A DNA stretch of 64,000 nucleotides from Chimonanthus salicifolius (GCA_013350335.1 CM023539.1:37868631-37932630); one strand, 5' to 3'; positions 24,594 through 37,143 are shown, numbered from the stretch's first letter. Made by a program: numbers and translations. Notes: generated by a model not told the origin, from the letters alone.

Positions 24594-26309
24594 ATAGCCA
24601 CATATGAACCTTTATTCTTGATTATCAATTTTAGTTAAAAAAGTCTATGTTGTGTGTCATGTGTGCCTCTAAAGAGTGAAGACCAAATTGTGTGAAGACT
24701 TGAATGGTAAAACAACAAATGGAAATGGTGAATCAACCGAAAGGCCAACCAAGGTAGGTAAAAGGACCCTAATAGATTTAGGATGACCGTGGACTCATCC
24801 CAATAGGTATGGACTTAGAACTGAGACTTATTTATTTTGTTATATTTAACAAGACCTTTTACATCCTCATCATTATTTAACTCATTTTTCCATGAAAATT
24901 AACTTTGTATTTGTATTTGACAAATTATTTTTATAATCCAACTATCTAATCAATACCTTCACAATTAAATATTCTATTTAACCATGCCAAACTCAATTGA
25001 ATTTACCTCATGGCACAGCTTTTTTTTTTTCCTTAAAAACTGATGTTTACCGCTTGTCATTTATTTATTTAAATACACGAATTCATTTATTGTAAACATA
25101 GCGCCGTTCAACAAGCCACGTGGCCAAATGCGGACTGTGGATGCCAATATTAAGCCCAATAAAAATCTAAAAATACCTTTTTTTGGTAGCAAAATAAGGA
25201 GGGAACTAACTATTTCATTGTTGGGATGAATTTAGTACCATCGACCATTCAAGTAAATTAAATACTGATACACGTAATTGTCCAGCCCACGTGATTTTTT
25301 TGCCTGATACCGACAGATGTCTGTACCCATATGATTTTGAAATTTCAAGTTTTTACCATGACAATAACTGGTCTGTAACTCTGAATGATCATGGCAGGTA
25401 AATGATAAGTCATGAATTTATGATTTATTTATTTAATATTTAATATTAATTTATTTCTAATCACTATTAGCATTAAATTCACTATATTTTACTCATTTAA
25501 AGTTAAGTTCCATCGATACAATTTGTCCCTCCTCTATTATAGGAAAATATGAGAAAAAAATAGGAAATCTAATATGAGAATATTTTTATTAAAAATAATG
25601 ATAAATTTTATGGAGCATTAGACTAGAATTGAATTTTTTATACAAATAAAATATATTATAATTTTTTTTAAAATAGCCTAAAAAATTTAGAAACTAGAAA
25701 ACCAAACTGAGGAGATATCTAATATGCAATTCGTGTTCTCAAATATCCCATACAGACATGTATCTTTTATTATAATTCATAAATTTTTATCATAAAGATA
25801 TCAATTTTTATATAAATGTTGAAATATTAGAAAAAAAATTAAATAAACAATTTAAAAACTATATCAGTCGCATTAAGGAGCTCTTCATTTAATTATGAAA
25901 ACATTTCTATATCATTTAATTAGTTGTTTTAGAAGAAATTAAAATATAAAGTATTTTAGCTTTCAACAATTTCTCATAATAAGCTTGGAAAAATCACACA
26001 TACACCTCATAAGCCATATCACATTAACACATCTAATTGAATTCCATAAGCACTGAATATTACTATATTAAATTATTTTTTCCAAAAAACCCTAATTTGA
26101 GATTATCTTAGAATCTAAATTAAAAAAAATGATGAAAATAAATCAAAGTGGTCAAATTTTAAAAGAAAAATGTTTGGAATTGATAAATACCTTTAAAAAT
26201 TGAAGATCTTGGCTCTAAACTTTTTTAAAGTTACACAATGCAATATTCAACTCGAAAAATGGTCAAAATGGCTATTAAAAAAATTACAATTTTTGTATCG
26301 GCTACTGTC
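24594..26309. other. AT-rich intergenic DNA, nothing recognised
   Basis: No long open frame, domain, RNA gene or bounded repeat was seen. A CCACGTGATT G-box-like word lies near 25288. Low-complexity A/T runs dominate 25430-26230. Confidence 0.5.
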
Positions 26310-28060
26310 TGTTACTGTGATGGCCTGCACCAATTACGAAAAAGAGTAGTTACAGTCATGAAAAAGAGTAATGACGGCATGAAAAAGCCACCTGAGAGAG
26401 AAAAAAAAAACCATCAGTGTAGGCGTGGAGAGGAGAGATTTGCGTGAGTGAAAGGAGTGAAAATGTCCCACATCGCCTAGGGAAGCCAGATCCTGGATAT
26501 AGGATAGTGCATCTCCTCTTCTAAAACAAGGCCTCTTGGGATTGTGTTGCGGCGCACACTTCGAAGCAAAGTGGTGAAGGCCCCTTCAAGCCCAAAGTGA
26601 ACAAGATTGTGCTCGGGGAGCAGGTTATTCAGATGGTATCAAAGCCGAGGATGACTATAGTCCTAGGTGGGGGAATTGTTATGGCCCACATCCCAGTAGA
26701 GGTGTGTATGTGGCGTGGAAAGAGAAAGAGAGAGAGAGAGAAAAAAAAGTCGCTAGTTGGCGCTAGAGGAGGGTGATTCCTCAATGGAAAAAGTCCCACG
26801 TCGCTTGGGACGTTGTCCGGATCTTTGGATATAACTAACAATCTCCCTTCTCTCAGCATGCGGCCTTTTGTGGTGTGTATATAGGCGCACATCCCATGCA
26901 AAGCTGTGTGGGTTGGAGTTTTAGGTCCAAAGCAGACAATATTGTGTTAAGCGAAGTGGGTCGTTATAAAATGATATCAGAGTGTTAGCGTTACGCGCGG
27001 AAACAAGAAAAATAGAATGGAAATAAACACACAACACAACACAATATTTTAACGTGGTTCGGCCCACTGGCCTACGTCCACGGAGCGACAGAATATTCAC
27101 TATAAGAGAAAGAATATACATGTACAATATTAAAGACTCCATTGAGTCATGAGCCCAAACCTGAAGTCCCGAGCCCTTTGTACGCCCATGTATAAAACAC
27201 ACCGATGTTACCTCTTAGTCGATGTGAATCTCTCTCATACCCAAAATAGTGAGCCCAACTTCTGTGTCCCGCTCTCCTCTGTGCTTCCTGCGTCCTACGA
27301 GCAACTCCCGATATGCTTCTCAAATGCGAACGTCTCCGATGATGGTGTGTCTCACACACACAGATCTGCACTTATGCTCTGTCGATGGGGCTTCATCTTT
27401 CCAGCCGCACTTCTGTTGGCTGCCACTCACAGATCTGAAAACCCAGATCTGCAGCGGTACTACACTGTTGCCTCCGCCCCTCTTTGGCCGTCGCGCTGTC
27501 CTCCAGACAGTATCAGATCTGCCGTTGATGGTGTGATCCCCCACACACCCCTTCTGCATGCGGCCATGTCAGGCCCTCATCACATGCAGCACTCGGCTAA
27601 GATCTACATCTTGCCGTGTGTTGAGCTGCTTGTCAAAACCGTGTATCAGTATATATAAATACACGTTGGCTGCCCCTCCTTTTTTTCCTAAAATCTCTCC
27701 AATCGGTGGAAGCTCCTCTAGCTTTAGCAGCTTCCCAAAAAATGCTTACAACAGTTGTCGAAAACTCCTCTTGCAGTTGGTGGTGCTGTGTCTCATGAAA
27801 TAGAAGTTATCTTATTCCAACTTAGAAAGATACCCACGATGGCTGCCAGCCAATTGTTGGCCTACACACCTAGCAACTTCTATTTCCAATTCCAACTATA
27901 CATGGAAATATCCCTAGCAGCCGAATACACCTTGATTTTTGAAGCTACCAAGTTTATGCTTTTCCTATTTTCAATGAGAAAATCTTGGCTCCCTAGATTG
28001 TTGGAATCGAGCCATCTCACCCAACACAGAGTCGAGGACAACTCTAGTCCAAAGGGGTGA
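26310..28060 (+). mobile_element. TRIM element J with tandem LTRs, split by solo LTR I
   Basis: LTR copies at about 26310-26630 and 26677-26968 (TGTTATGGCCC...GGGTCGTTATA) share TCCCACRTCGC. Each is followed by a primer-site-like word: TGGTATCAAAGCCGAGGATG at 26634 and ATGATATCAGAG at 26971, resuming TCGAGGAC at 28032. A purine-rich GGTGGGGGAATTG precedes the second LTR. So two LTR plus leader units occur in a row, and the second leader is cut by solo LTR I. No third LTR is seen after 28060. Confidence 0.65.
26983..28026. mobile_element. Solo copia-type LTR I
   Basis: Starts TGTTAGCGTTACGCG and ends CTCACCCAACA. Perfect 5-bp TSD CAGAG at 26978-26982 and 28027-28031. Near the left it has AACGTGGTTCGGC followed by CCTACGTCCACGGAGCG, the same block as in the LTRs of copia element G (40262 and 43571). 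By comparison with G it probably reads on the minus strand. Short open frames inside (e.g. 27149-27658) are not supported as genes. Confidence 0.85.
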
Positions 28061-28909
28061 GATTCAAGCTATCCAGATGCTGGGTATAAGCTAGGCCTTC
28101 ATCCTCATAATAGAGAAGTCTGAAAATCAAACTGCAAACAAAATAGACAGTGGTGTCAGGCGCCACTAGTAGTGGTGAATGGCATCGGCGTCGTTGTAGC
28201 GACGTAAAGAAAGGAGAGGGGAGAAAAGAGATGTAGATAGAGAAAACCTTATTGGAAATTCGAGGCAGAGAGACATCAACAATGGAGAAAAAGATACCGA
28301 CCGAAGGATGAGCCATAGAGACCAGAGGGTGACAAAGAACTGGAGAAGAAATCAGAGCTTAGAGATTTAAGTTTAAAACATTTGAAAAAAAAAAATGAAT
28401 AGAGAGAATAGGGGAGAGTGAGAGAGAGCATTGATCTGACTGGCGACAGAGATCGGTGACTGTGAAGAAAAGAAGCTGAAGAGCCTCCAAGGTGAGAGTG
28501 CAAGGAAGAATGAGAAAGGGTTTAGGGTTTGCAGTGGTTTCCCAAACCCAAAAGCATCACTTTTTTGTATATTAAGGATAGGTGGATAAATGGATAAATT
28601 CGTTTAACCAGTCGAGTAGACTCAACTCGACTCAATTTTAAATGGGTTTGGATAGATACAACCTGATCTAATTTTACAATGTCAAAAGTCAGGTTTCACA
28701 AAGTCAAATAAAATTCTTGACTTTTATCTCATAGAAAGACTTTTATCTCTTCTCTCTCTTGCTAAGTTAAAGTAGCTACACCATCGAGTTTTATCTAGAC
28801 TTCATCAAGTTAATGTGTCAATAAAAGGCTTATTTGAAAATTGAAACAGTATAAATACAGCATAATTATGTCTTGACATATATATATATATATACTTTTA
28901 GACATACAC
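28061..28909. other. Unassigned region with transcript-like leader features
   Basis: On the minus strand, 28560-28100 contains AAACCCTAAACCC-type and CT-rich sequence as in plant 5' leaders, and short open frames (28276-28503, 28044-28316) without recognisable domains. A (TA)n run lies at about 28876-28893. It could be a broken first exon or transposon leader. Confidence 0.3.
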
Positions 28910-29095
28910 GGGAAATTCTAATAACAATCTTTAAAACAAATTAAACTTCATAATTAACACAAACTAACTAGCCTTTTACTTGACACTACAAAGCTACCTT
29001 TTGGAAACAGAAAATAAACTAGTGAAACAGCAATAAGATTAGCCAGAGTCGTTCATATGAACAAAGCTTAAACTCATAAGAATCTTGGTTCAATA

Positions 29096-31102
29096 TCAAC
29101 GACCTCCAGAGAGAAATGATTCAGCCACTGAAGAAGACGACTGCGGAAATGTCCTGTCGAAAGAAGAAGGATATGAGATTACAAGATCGTACAACCCTTC
29201 TTGACCCAGTGCCAAAGCATTGGCATTATATCTATCCATTGTAAGTTCAGGCAAATCCGCGCACCGGTCCAGCATCTGTATGACTTGTCGCATACTCGGC
29301 CTAGACGGCCATATCGGGTGAGAGCAAATCAAACCAAGCTTGATTACCATCTCCATCTCCTCAACATCATACTCTCCTCTCAAATTTGGATCACACATTT
29401 CAAGTATCGAACCCCTCTTCCAACATTGCAACACGCAATTAACCAGAAGACGACGATCTTCGGATTCATGTATCTCTATTGGCCTCTTCCCACAAGCAAC
29501 CTCAAGCATGAATGTCCCAAATGCAAAGACATCGGTGCTTGTTGTTGCCTTGCCTGTACTAGGAAGCTCAGGTGCAATATAACCAAGAGTGCCCACCATA
29601 TGGGTGGTTTGAGGATCTGTTCCATGATCGTATAATCTTGCAAGGCCGAAATCACCCAATCTTCCATTGAATTCAGCATCTAATAAAACATTACTAGCTT
29701 TAACATCTCTATGAACAACAACTTGCTCCCATTGTTCATGCAAATAGAGAAGCCCAGAAGCCACACCCTTGATAATTCGAAATCGTTGGCTCCAATTAAG
29801 AGTTGATTTGGGTTGGTTGAAGAGAAGCTTGTCTAGACTTCCATTTGGCATGAAATCATAAACCAGAAGTAGTTCACCCTTTCGTCGACAATACCCAAGT
29901 AGCTGGATCAAGTTCCGGTGCCTAAGCCGACCAATGCTTACTATCTCCGCCACGAACTCCCTGATCCCTTGCCTTGATTCATGAGAAACACTCTTCACGG
30001 CAACTTCAAGTTTGGTCTTTGGTAGCACCCCTCTGTACACCCTACCAAAACTTCCGATGCCTAGTAGCTCTGTGTCTCTGAAACCCTTAGTGGCTATGAA
30101 TAGATCTTTGTATGAGAAACGATGAGGACCGTATTCATGCTCCCAATCCTCAAGCAACTCTGCAAATTTTATCTTCCTCCTCACAAACCAACCTACCCCG
30201 GAGATGATCATTAACACTGTAACTAGCAAAATTGCAGGCAACCCAATAGTCAGAAATTCAGATTTCTCTCTGGGACCTGTTCTTGGAAGCCGGGGAAGCT
30301 TTGACACATCGATCGTTCTGGCTTCTCCATTCATTGCAAAGCTCCATCCCAACACATAATGGGATGTAAAGATGGAACCAGTAGATGAAGAGAAACCTGC
30401 ATACATTACCTCTTCAAAGATGGAAGAAAGATCAATGGTTGCTGACAATAGAGGCCTACTTGGTTTAGGTATGTGGATCGGAGATAATGTTACATTAAGC
30501 TCTGTTTCTGGACCATTATATTCTATCCAAATTTGCATTGGTTGTCCGCTCATGAGAGTCAAATTCACAGCCCTTCCATTTTCATTTGCAAAATATGCAG
30601 CAGGTGCAGAGATGTTGGACCTGAGGCTATTGAAATCGATGCCGACGTGGTTGTTTTCGAGATCACCGAATTCCATATTCTGAACCGTATCGAGCTCAAC
30701 AGCAAACACATGATTTTTTTTGTTTCCATTGTTTCCAGAATTAAAGAGGCCTAAATACTGGCTGGGTAAAGCTCCTGGGAGGTCTTTAGAGGGGGAGATG
30801 ACAAAGGTGATGCCATGGGCACTCAAGTCGTGATAATCGGAAATGATGGCGAAGACGAAGGAAGTAGAAAAAGAGAGAGCCTTACTATTTGAAGGATTGA
30901 TGAAGTGAAGGGGAGTAGAGTGGAAGGCATGTCCCTTGGCTTCCTTTGTGTCATTGGTTAGCATCAAGAGGCCATTGGGTGTGACCCCAGCTATGCCGTT
31001 CAAGCTAATGTCGGCACCCCGGAATCCTTGGTACAAGAAGCTGTCGTTGATAGAAGCTGCAAATTTGATGAAGAGAAACAAGAGCAGAAGCTTCAGAACC
31101 AT
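29096..31102 (-). CDS. L-type lectin-domain receptor-like kinase, intact (LecRK-IV-like)
   Basis: A 668-residue single-exon protein, the usual length and gene structure for plant L-type lectin receptor kinases. Residues 1-17 are a hydrophobic signal peptide. 19-265 are a legume-lectin domain, with metal-site-like AVELDT (134-139) and NNHVGID (150-156). 284-307 are a single transmembrane helix. 345-620 are a Ser/Thr kinase: P-loop GIGSFGRV 348-355, Lys370, Glu386, HRDVKASN 464-471, DFG 484-486, APE 510-512. Catalytic residues are all present, so it should be active. It is expected at the plasma membrane, sensing an extracellular ligand and signalling inside, often in defence or pollen development. 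The ending SVAESFLSGGR is typical of the LecRK-IV group; subgroup and ligand are inference. The start is fixed by the signal peptide. Its broken duplicate is at 51762-54695. Confidence 0.95.
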   Translation of the reverse strand: MVLKLLLLFLFIKFAASINDSFLYQGFRGADISLNGIAGVTPNGLLMLTNDTKEAKGHAFHSTPLHFINPSNSKALSFSTSFVFAIISDYHDLSAHGITFVISPSKDLPGALPSQYLGLFNSGNNGNKKNHVFAVELDTVQNMEFGDLENNHVGIDFNSLRSNISAPAAYFANENGRAVNLTLMSGQPMQIWIEYNGPETELNVTLSPIHIPKPSRPLLSATIDLSSIFEEVMYAGFSSSTGSIFTSHYVLGWSFAMNGEARTIDVSKLPRLPRTGPREKSEFLTIGLPAILLVTVLMIISGVGWFVRRKIKFAELLEDWEHEYGPHRFSYKDLFIATKGFRDTELLGIGSFGRVYRGVLPKTKLEVAVKSVSHESRQGIREFVAEIVSIGRLRHRNLIQLLGYCRRKGELLLVYDFMPNGSLDKLLFNQPKSTLNWSQRFRIIKGVASGLLYLHEQWEQVVVHRDVKASNVLLDAEFNGRLGDFGLARLYDHGTDPQTTHMVGTLGYIAPELPSTGKATTSTDVFAFGTFMLEVACGKRPIEIHESEDRRLLVNCVLQCWKRGSILEMCDPNLRGEYDVEEMEMVIKLGLICSHPIWPSRPSMRQVIQMLDRCADLPELTMDRYNANALALGQEGLYDLVISYPSSFDRTFPQSSSSVAESFLSGGR

Positions 31103-31175
31103 GGCTGTAACGGTGTGATCTAAGGTCTGAAGCTCTTCAATTCTTCATCTTCTCTGTTTCTTACTTTCTTGCTAA

Positions 31176-31181
31176 GGTCAA
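31176..31181 (-). promoter_or_regulatory. W-box-like site upstream of the lectin kinase
   Basis: TTGACC on the minus strand, about 75 bp before the start codon. A second core, TTGACT, lies at 31241-31246 on the plus strand. W-boxes bind WRKY factors and are common at defence receptor genes. The motif is short, so chance is possible. No clear TATA box was found. Confidence 0.3.
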
Positions 31182-32512
31182 GGCAGGTAGTAATGGGAGT
31201 GGGTACGACTTGTAAAGGAAATATTAAGCTCAATTCTTCTTTGACTGAAAACACAAATTGCATGTAATTGGGTAGTCGAAGTAATCAGTAGTCAATTTCA
31301 AATGGATAACACAAGAGTGGAATGGCCCAGCTATTATGTGGCTTAGATCATATAATTTTATGGCCCCATGATGGAAATTCATCCTAATGGTTGATGGTGG
31401 GTAGGGATTGCTTCTGCTTTTATCAAATTGCAAATTGATGTTCATCTGGTGAGGAATTCATTTCTTTTTCAAATCATTTAAAATTTTATAATCTAAATTA
31501 ATAATAAATATCTTTAAGTTTATCTTTTGTTCCAATTACATAAATCAATTAGATAAGTTCTTACTCTTTTCACATTTTTACTAAAAAGAAAATATAAAAT
31601 TATGTTTCTCACTGCTTTGAATTTCAATTTTAGAATTTGGTAGACGGCAGATAAATAGTATGCACTATAAATATAGAAATAGGAGATGCTACATTTACTT
31701 TTAATTAATACTTTTTTATATTTTTATATTGATATAGCAAAATACAATTGATTGAGATTTCAAGAGTTAATTATGAAACCAATCATATGACCTGCCTCAA
31801 CATCTCAAACATAAAACTATATAATTCAAGGCTATCTTTAGCATTTTTTATAGAAAAATAGAAGATTTTGAGGTATAACAATTATCCTGTATAAGTGGAT
31901 CTTCATCTTTTGAGTTTTGACTTGTAATAGTCAAATTTAAATATTTTAAAATATTTTCTACTCCAACACCAACAAATTTCGAACCAAATAACATTATTTA
32001 AATTTAAATAGTTTTTATTTTGATCATTTAATTGAAAATATTTTATATTAAAATCTACTAATTGCCAAAACAGTAAGAAATTTGAATTTATCATAGAAAC
32101 ACTTGAAACAAAGTGCTTAAGACCAAGATTATTTTATCTTTAGCCTTGATTATTTTAAATATTTATAATTTTTAGTGGTCACAATATTTAAGGTGACTAT
32201 TTTTATATTCTCACTACTCAGGATTAACCCATCAACAATTTCCTGAAGTGTTTAGAGTATATGATTATCATCCTAAATTTGGTCATTAATTTTTATTAAA
32301 TTACAAATTTATTTGGTGAAAAAAATTAAAATCAGTCTAAAATGGACATAAGAATTTTAAGTTGATAATGTAAATAGTATACATGTCACAGTGTCGACTT
32401 TGTGGACCCAAATGTTGTCGCCATGCACTGAATTTTCCACCAACTAAGGGCCCCACTGCTATCCAATTTTAATGCATTCAAACTATAATTTCTTTAAAAG
32501 ACATAAAATGCC
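31182..32512. other. Upstream intergenic DNA of the lectin kinase
   Basis: AT-rich, no gene or bounded repeat seen. The corresponding part is missing from duplicate unit 2, so it cannot be checked for conservation here. Confidence 0.5.
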
Positions 32513-32520
32513 CTTTTAAG

Positions 32521-33746
32521 CAGTGTGACAAATACCGCCGATATTTTCGTTTTTACCGCGAAAATATCGGGAAAATAACGTTACCGCGTTAAAAACGCGA
32601 TTTTATCGCCTATGCCGTTTTTATCGGGAATTTACCGTTAAAAACGCGTTTTTAACGCGAGAAACGGTAAAATCGCGTTAAAAACGCGTTTTTACCGTTT
32701 AAATTTTTTCCACTTACACGGTTATCCCATGTTGACAGACACACGTCATCTGCAGTGCTTCACTGGCGCTATCCCATTCACGTGCACACACCCGCTGGAC
32801 ACGACACCAGGAAACACATGGATAAAATTTAATTATTTAAATAATAAAATTTATTTTAAAACTTTAAAGTTATTTTTTAAACAGTGTGTATTTTGAAAAT
32901 TTTTCAAATTAAATATCCGGACTAATTACGATAACCTGATAAAAATACTTTTAGACTTCAAGGTCTTTTGACACTACTAAATATTTAAAACACAGTATTT
33001 TACAAATAAGGGTATCTCTAGGGTGTGCCAAAAACATATTTAGGAGTATTAAAAGACCTTAAAGTCTTAAAGTATTTCTATCAAATTATCGTAATTAGCC
33101 CGGATATTCGATTTGAGAAATTTTGGAAATACACAGTGTCTAAAAAATAACTTTAAAGTTTTAAAGGAGATTTTATTATTTAATACACTATGCACATTAT
33201 TTTTTAAGCACTGTGTATTTCCAAAATTTCTCAAATTGAATATCCAGACTAATTACGATAACGTGATAAAAATACTTTAAAACTTCAAGGTCTTTTGACA
33301 CTCCTAAATATGTTTTCGGTACACCCTAGGGATATCTTTATTTGTAAAATACTGTGTTTTAAATATTTAAGAGTGTCAAAAGACCTTGAAGTCTTAAAGT
33401 GTTTTTATCGGATTATCGTAATTAGTCTGGATATTTAATTTGAGAAATTTTCAAAGTACACACTGCTAAAAAAATAACTTTAAAGTTTTAAAATAAATTT
33501 TATTATTTAAATAATTAAATTTATTTCAGATTGTAAATTTGAAAATCCCTTTATTTGATTTAAATTATCTCATAATGTAAACTTCAGAAAAAATCCCTTT
33601 ATTATATTAATTTTTATTATTATTTTAAATATTTATATTTTCTGCGAGATTTTCCCGTTAAATTCCCGTTAAAAACCCGAAAATTTGAAAATATCCCGTT
33701 ATTAACAGTTCCCGTTAATATCCCGAGAACGGTATTTGTGACTATG
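32521..33746. mobile_element. Non-autonomous hAT-like element
   Basis: Perfect 8-bp TSD CTTTTAAG at 32513-32520 and 33747-33754. Terminal inverted repeats are CAGTGTGACAAATACCG and, inverted from the right, CATAGTCACAAATACCG. An 8-bp TSD and a CA-starting terminus fit hAT. Subterminal clusters: CGCGTTAAAAACGCG repeats at 32583-32700 and CCCGTTAA repeats at 33653-33720. The core carries two foldback units. No transposase. Confidence 0.85.
32862..33490. repeat. Two foldback units inside the hAT-like element
   Basis: Units at about 32862-33170 and 33195-33490, with centres in opposite orientation. They share with the Mutator-like element at 3575-5011 the words GACTAATTACGATAACCTGATAAAAATACTT (here 32918-32948) and AGGTCTTTTGACACT. 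Flanking AATTTTATTATTTAAAT differs from the Mutator-like context. Confidence 0.8.
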
Positions 33747-33754
33747 CTTTTAAG

Positions 33755-35954
33755 TGTCAAGATTCCCTTCTCTCTTTCCCTAGTACAGTAGATCAAACTG
33801 TATTATTCCATTTGGAAAATATAAAATAAGTAAATTATATGGGAATTATGGAATTAGAATAATAAATTATTTTTTCTTAATCGACTATGAAGAAAAAGTG
33901 ATTAAACTAAAAATAATAAATACATTTGTCAAGCCAAAATACATGATATATTTTTTTGCCAAAACTCACCTATTTCGTCCATAAAATAACTGACATGAAG
34001 TGTTTTGGCCCAAGAAATACATTTATTCATTTCTTATTTTTAATTTAATCTCTTCTTTATAGTTCATTGAGAAACAATAATTTATTTTCTAGTTCCCTGG
34101 TTTTAATTTACTATTTTATTATTTTCTCTATTTCTAATTCTAATTTATTATTTTCTTTCATTTTTATAATTCTAGTATTTTAATATAGTTTACTATTTTC
34201 CTATTCTTTTTACTTTATTTTTTTATTTTTTATATAAGGTTTAAAATATTCATGAAAAATTTGCAAAAAACATTATGAAAAATATGACACACAAAATCAT
34301 ACCTCTATTACACCTAAAATTGAATGGTTAAATGAAAGCAGTAATTTATTTCTATAAACTCTCAATTTTTCATTTACCTTAGAACAAAAATTTGGATTAA
34401 ATAAAAAATTAGAAATGCATTGGATCTAACATTTTGAACCGAGTTCTTATTCAGTTCTTTCAAGTCGAGTCAAAAACCTTTTTCGAGTTTTTTGAGACGT
34501 TAAAAATTTCAAGGACCATGATATAAAATTTAAGTTAACTATTACGTACACAATGATCCAATCTAATTCATGCCCACATTCAATCCCTACTCATAACCCA
34601 TGAACCAACCTGAACATGACTTGTGACCTAGGTTTATTTAACCTAAGTATATGATTTTTGAATTAGATGTTGGTAGGTCCATTAATGCATGGACATCGAA
34701 CTTGCTATAAATTACTAATGTACCTTTTCGAGTCAAATTTAAAATTTGGATCACATTCATAAATGCCTGCATCACCAATTCAAAATCTCACACAAATCGC
34801 ATTATTGTAATATTCCCACTTTTAAATAAGCATGTGTTAAATTAGCTATAGGTATATAATTGAAATATATTATTTGTATTATTTTTTATTGAGAGTCCAT
34901 CAAAATTAGATTAAAATATATAGCTCAAAAATCAAGAAGAACAATTATTAATGAATTACAATGTAAGTACATTGCAATATTAAACAATAAAAAATTAAAA
35001 ATAATTAAGGTTATACTGTGAAGGAAGTTCATTAATCTCTTTAAACTGAGCAATTTTGTCCATTGGCGATAATCATCTCTGGGAATTGTCGGGCCCACAG
35101 AAATAGACCCAATGCATGAACATGGGTGCGTTTATCTATATTTTTCATATGACGCTTCTTGCAAAATATAATGTCTGTATACTTTCTAAAATTTTAATAT
35201 TAATAATTAAAATAAGGTCTAATATAAATGAATATTTAATTCAATCAAAGAAATCAATTCGAAATGAATTTAAATATATATATATATATATAGACAATGT
35301 GAAAAGAAGAAAGTATGATTACATATTCTACTACTAGGTAGACAATTTTACATGGACTATTATTTGGACAATGATCCTATTTAATAGAGTTTTATATTAA
35401 ATATTACTTCGACAATGATCCACTCTAATGATCTGTGTACATGAGGTTTTATCATGGTGCACCACTCTTAAAAAAAAAATACTATTTTGCACTATTGTTT
35501 TTTAAGAGGAAATAGAGAAAAAGAAAAATAATGACAAAATAATCTTTTCATTTTAAAGATGGTGCACCATAGTGTAAACTTGTAATGCACAGATCATTAC
35601 TTCATTCCAATTCATAATTTTACTTTAAAATTATAATTTATTAATTTTAATAATGAATCATATATCACTACAATGATTGAACACAAGTTTTTCATAAAAT
35701 ACTATATCCATTTTATCATTTCAGGTGGAGGCACCTCGGTGTAAATGTACGGCTGGATATAAATCCATACCTACTGTTTGGAAGGGTATTCTATGTCTTT
35801 AACAAAATTGTAGTTAGCATGCTTTAAAAGAAGGTGGTATAGTATTAAAGTTGGGGGCAGTGGCACGTGGCAAGCCCAATCTCATCCACACGCTTGCTTC
35901 AGTGTGACCTTCGACGTGCAGATTTGACTATGACCCAAGGAATGACTCCAACTG
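33755..35954. other. AT-rich upstream DNA, partly shared with unit 2
   Basis: Blocks near 33830-34260 and 35315-35665 match 61905-62330 and 63510-63690. No gene was recognised. A (TA)n run lies at 35275-35292. Confidence 0.55.
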
Positions 35955-36310
35955 TGAGAAAGTGATAAATATGGACGATATTTTTTAATTTATTATATTT
36001 TTATTAATAAAATATTATTACTGTAGTAATAATATGTATTTATCAGTATGGCAATAATTTTTTGAAAAAATCACATTAAGAATATGATAAATGGTAATAT
36101 TGCGATAATATCACAATAAATTTTTGATAAATTCTTTATTGAGTTTTTTATTTTATTAATACATTCATTTAGTATATTTTTATTATTTTTAAATATAATA
36201 TTTTCTGCGTGATTTTCCTATTAATTTCCTGACAAAAACTTGAGATATTGAAAATATTCTGATATTACCAATTGACATTAATATCCTCAGAACGATATTT
36301 TTAACAATGC
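35955..36310. mobile_element. Decayed relic of the hAT-like family
   Basis: The right part (TTTTCTGCGTGATTTTCC, then ATTAATATCCTCAGAACGATATTT at 36270-36300) aligns with 33640-33735 of the hAT-like element. The left end is less certain. No TSD was recognised. Confidence 0.5.
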
Positions 36311-37143
36311 ATCGGAGTCGAGGTCTTCATGAATTTTTTTAGTCGGGGTCTTCTTGATTCTTTTTCAAGATCAAGGTATCCATACGTCTCAATCGATTAA
36401 TCATTGAAATATGTGCGAATCTTCTTAATTTGGCCGTCACATTATCATAAAATGCAATATTAAAAGTCAAAATTTATTTTAATTGAATTTTTAAAATTTA
36501 AAATCACAAAACTAAAATAATTGTATAAGACTCAAAGTTTACATAACAATGTCTATTATTAATCTTTTCATATTTAAACAAAAATATATAATTTATTTTA
36601 GTATTTAAAGAATAACCTCCTAAAAAAGAGATTTAAAATGTCTCCCACAAATTTATTATTTTGCTTATGAAATATAAGTAGGTGTATACCACCGATTAGG
36701 TGTGAATGTGTGATGCGTAAATAGTTTTATAAATGACATAATATTAAGAAAACTTTTTCAGATAAACTATGAAAAATAATAGCTTATAATCATCCAAATC
36801 TTAAGATTAAAAATTTATATGACTAAATAGTTAGATGAATTTCAAATTTAATCTACCTATTGTTCTTACCTTTTTATAAGTTTTACCAATTACAAATAAA
36901 ATGTATAAACCAGTTAATACTCTAAAAATATATAACCCGCTTAAAACTTCTTTGAAGTACAAAATTGATTTTTATTTCATTTTATTTAGTTTTCTTTTGT
37001 ATGTTCTCAAAAATGAAATAATTGGACCTCAGGACCATATATCAACCTTAGGCCAAAGTTGCTTTAAAAATAAGTTAGAAAAAACCGTCAGGTCGTCTCC
37101 ATGTTATGAATCCTTCTATGTTTTTTTTTCCTTGGATTTTGAT
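36311..37143. other. AT-rich intergenic DNA
   Basis: No gene or bounded repeat was recognised. An open frame at 36901-37266 runs into the tandem repeat that follows and has no domain. Confidence 0.4.

Larger units (their letters stand above)
28910..35670. repeat. Segmental duplication, unit 1
   Basis: The 3' flank (28910-29095), the lectin kinase gene, and upstream blocks at 33830-34260, about 34375-34440 and 35315-35665 have counterparts, in the same order and orientation, at 51595-51761, 51762-54695, 61905-62330, about 63035-63100 and 63510-63690. Each unit has its own later insertions. Confidence 0.75.

Noticed and set aside
29201..30754. Open frames antisense to the lectin kinase (29201-29635, 30372-30683 and others)
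   Set aside because: They are shadows of the real minus-strand gene; the same shadows appear over its duplicate at 51979-52248 and 54086-54394.
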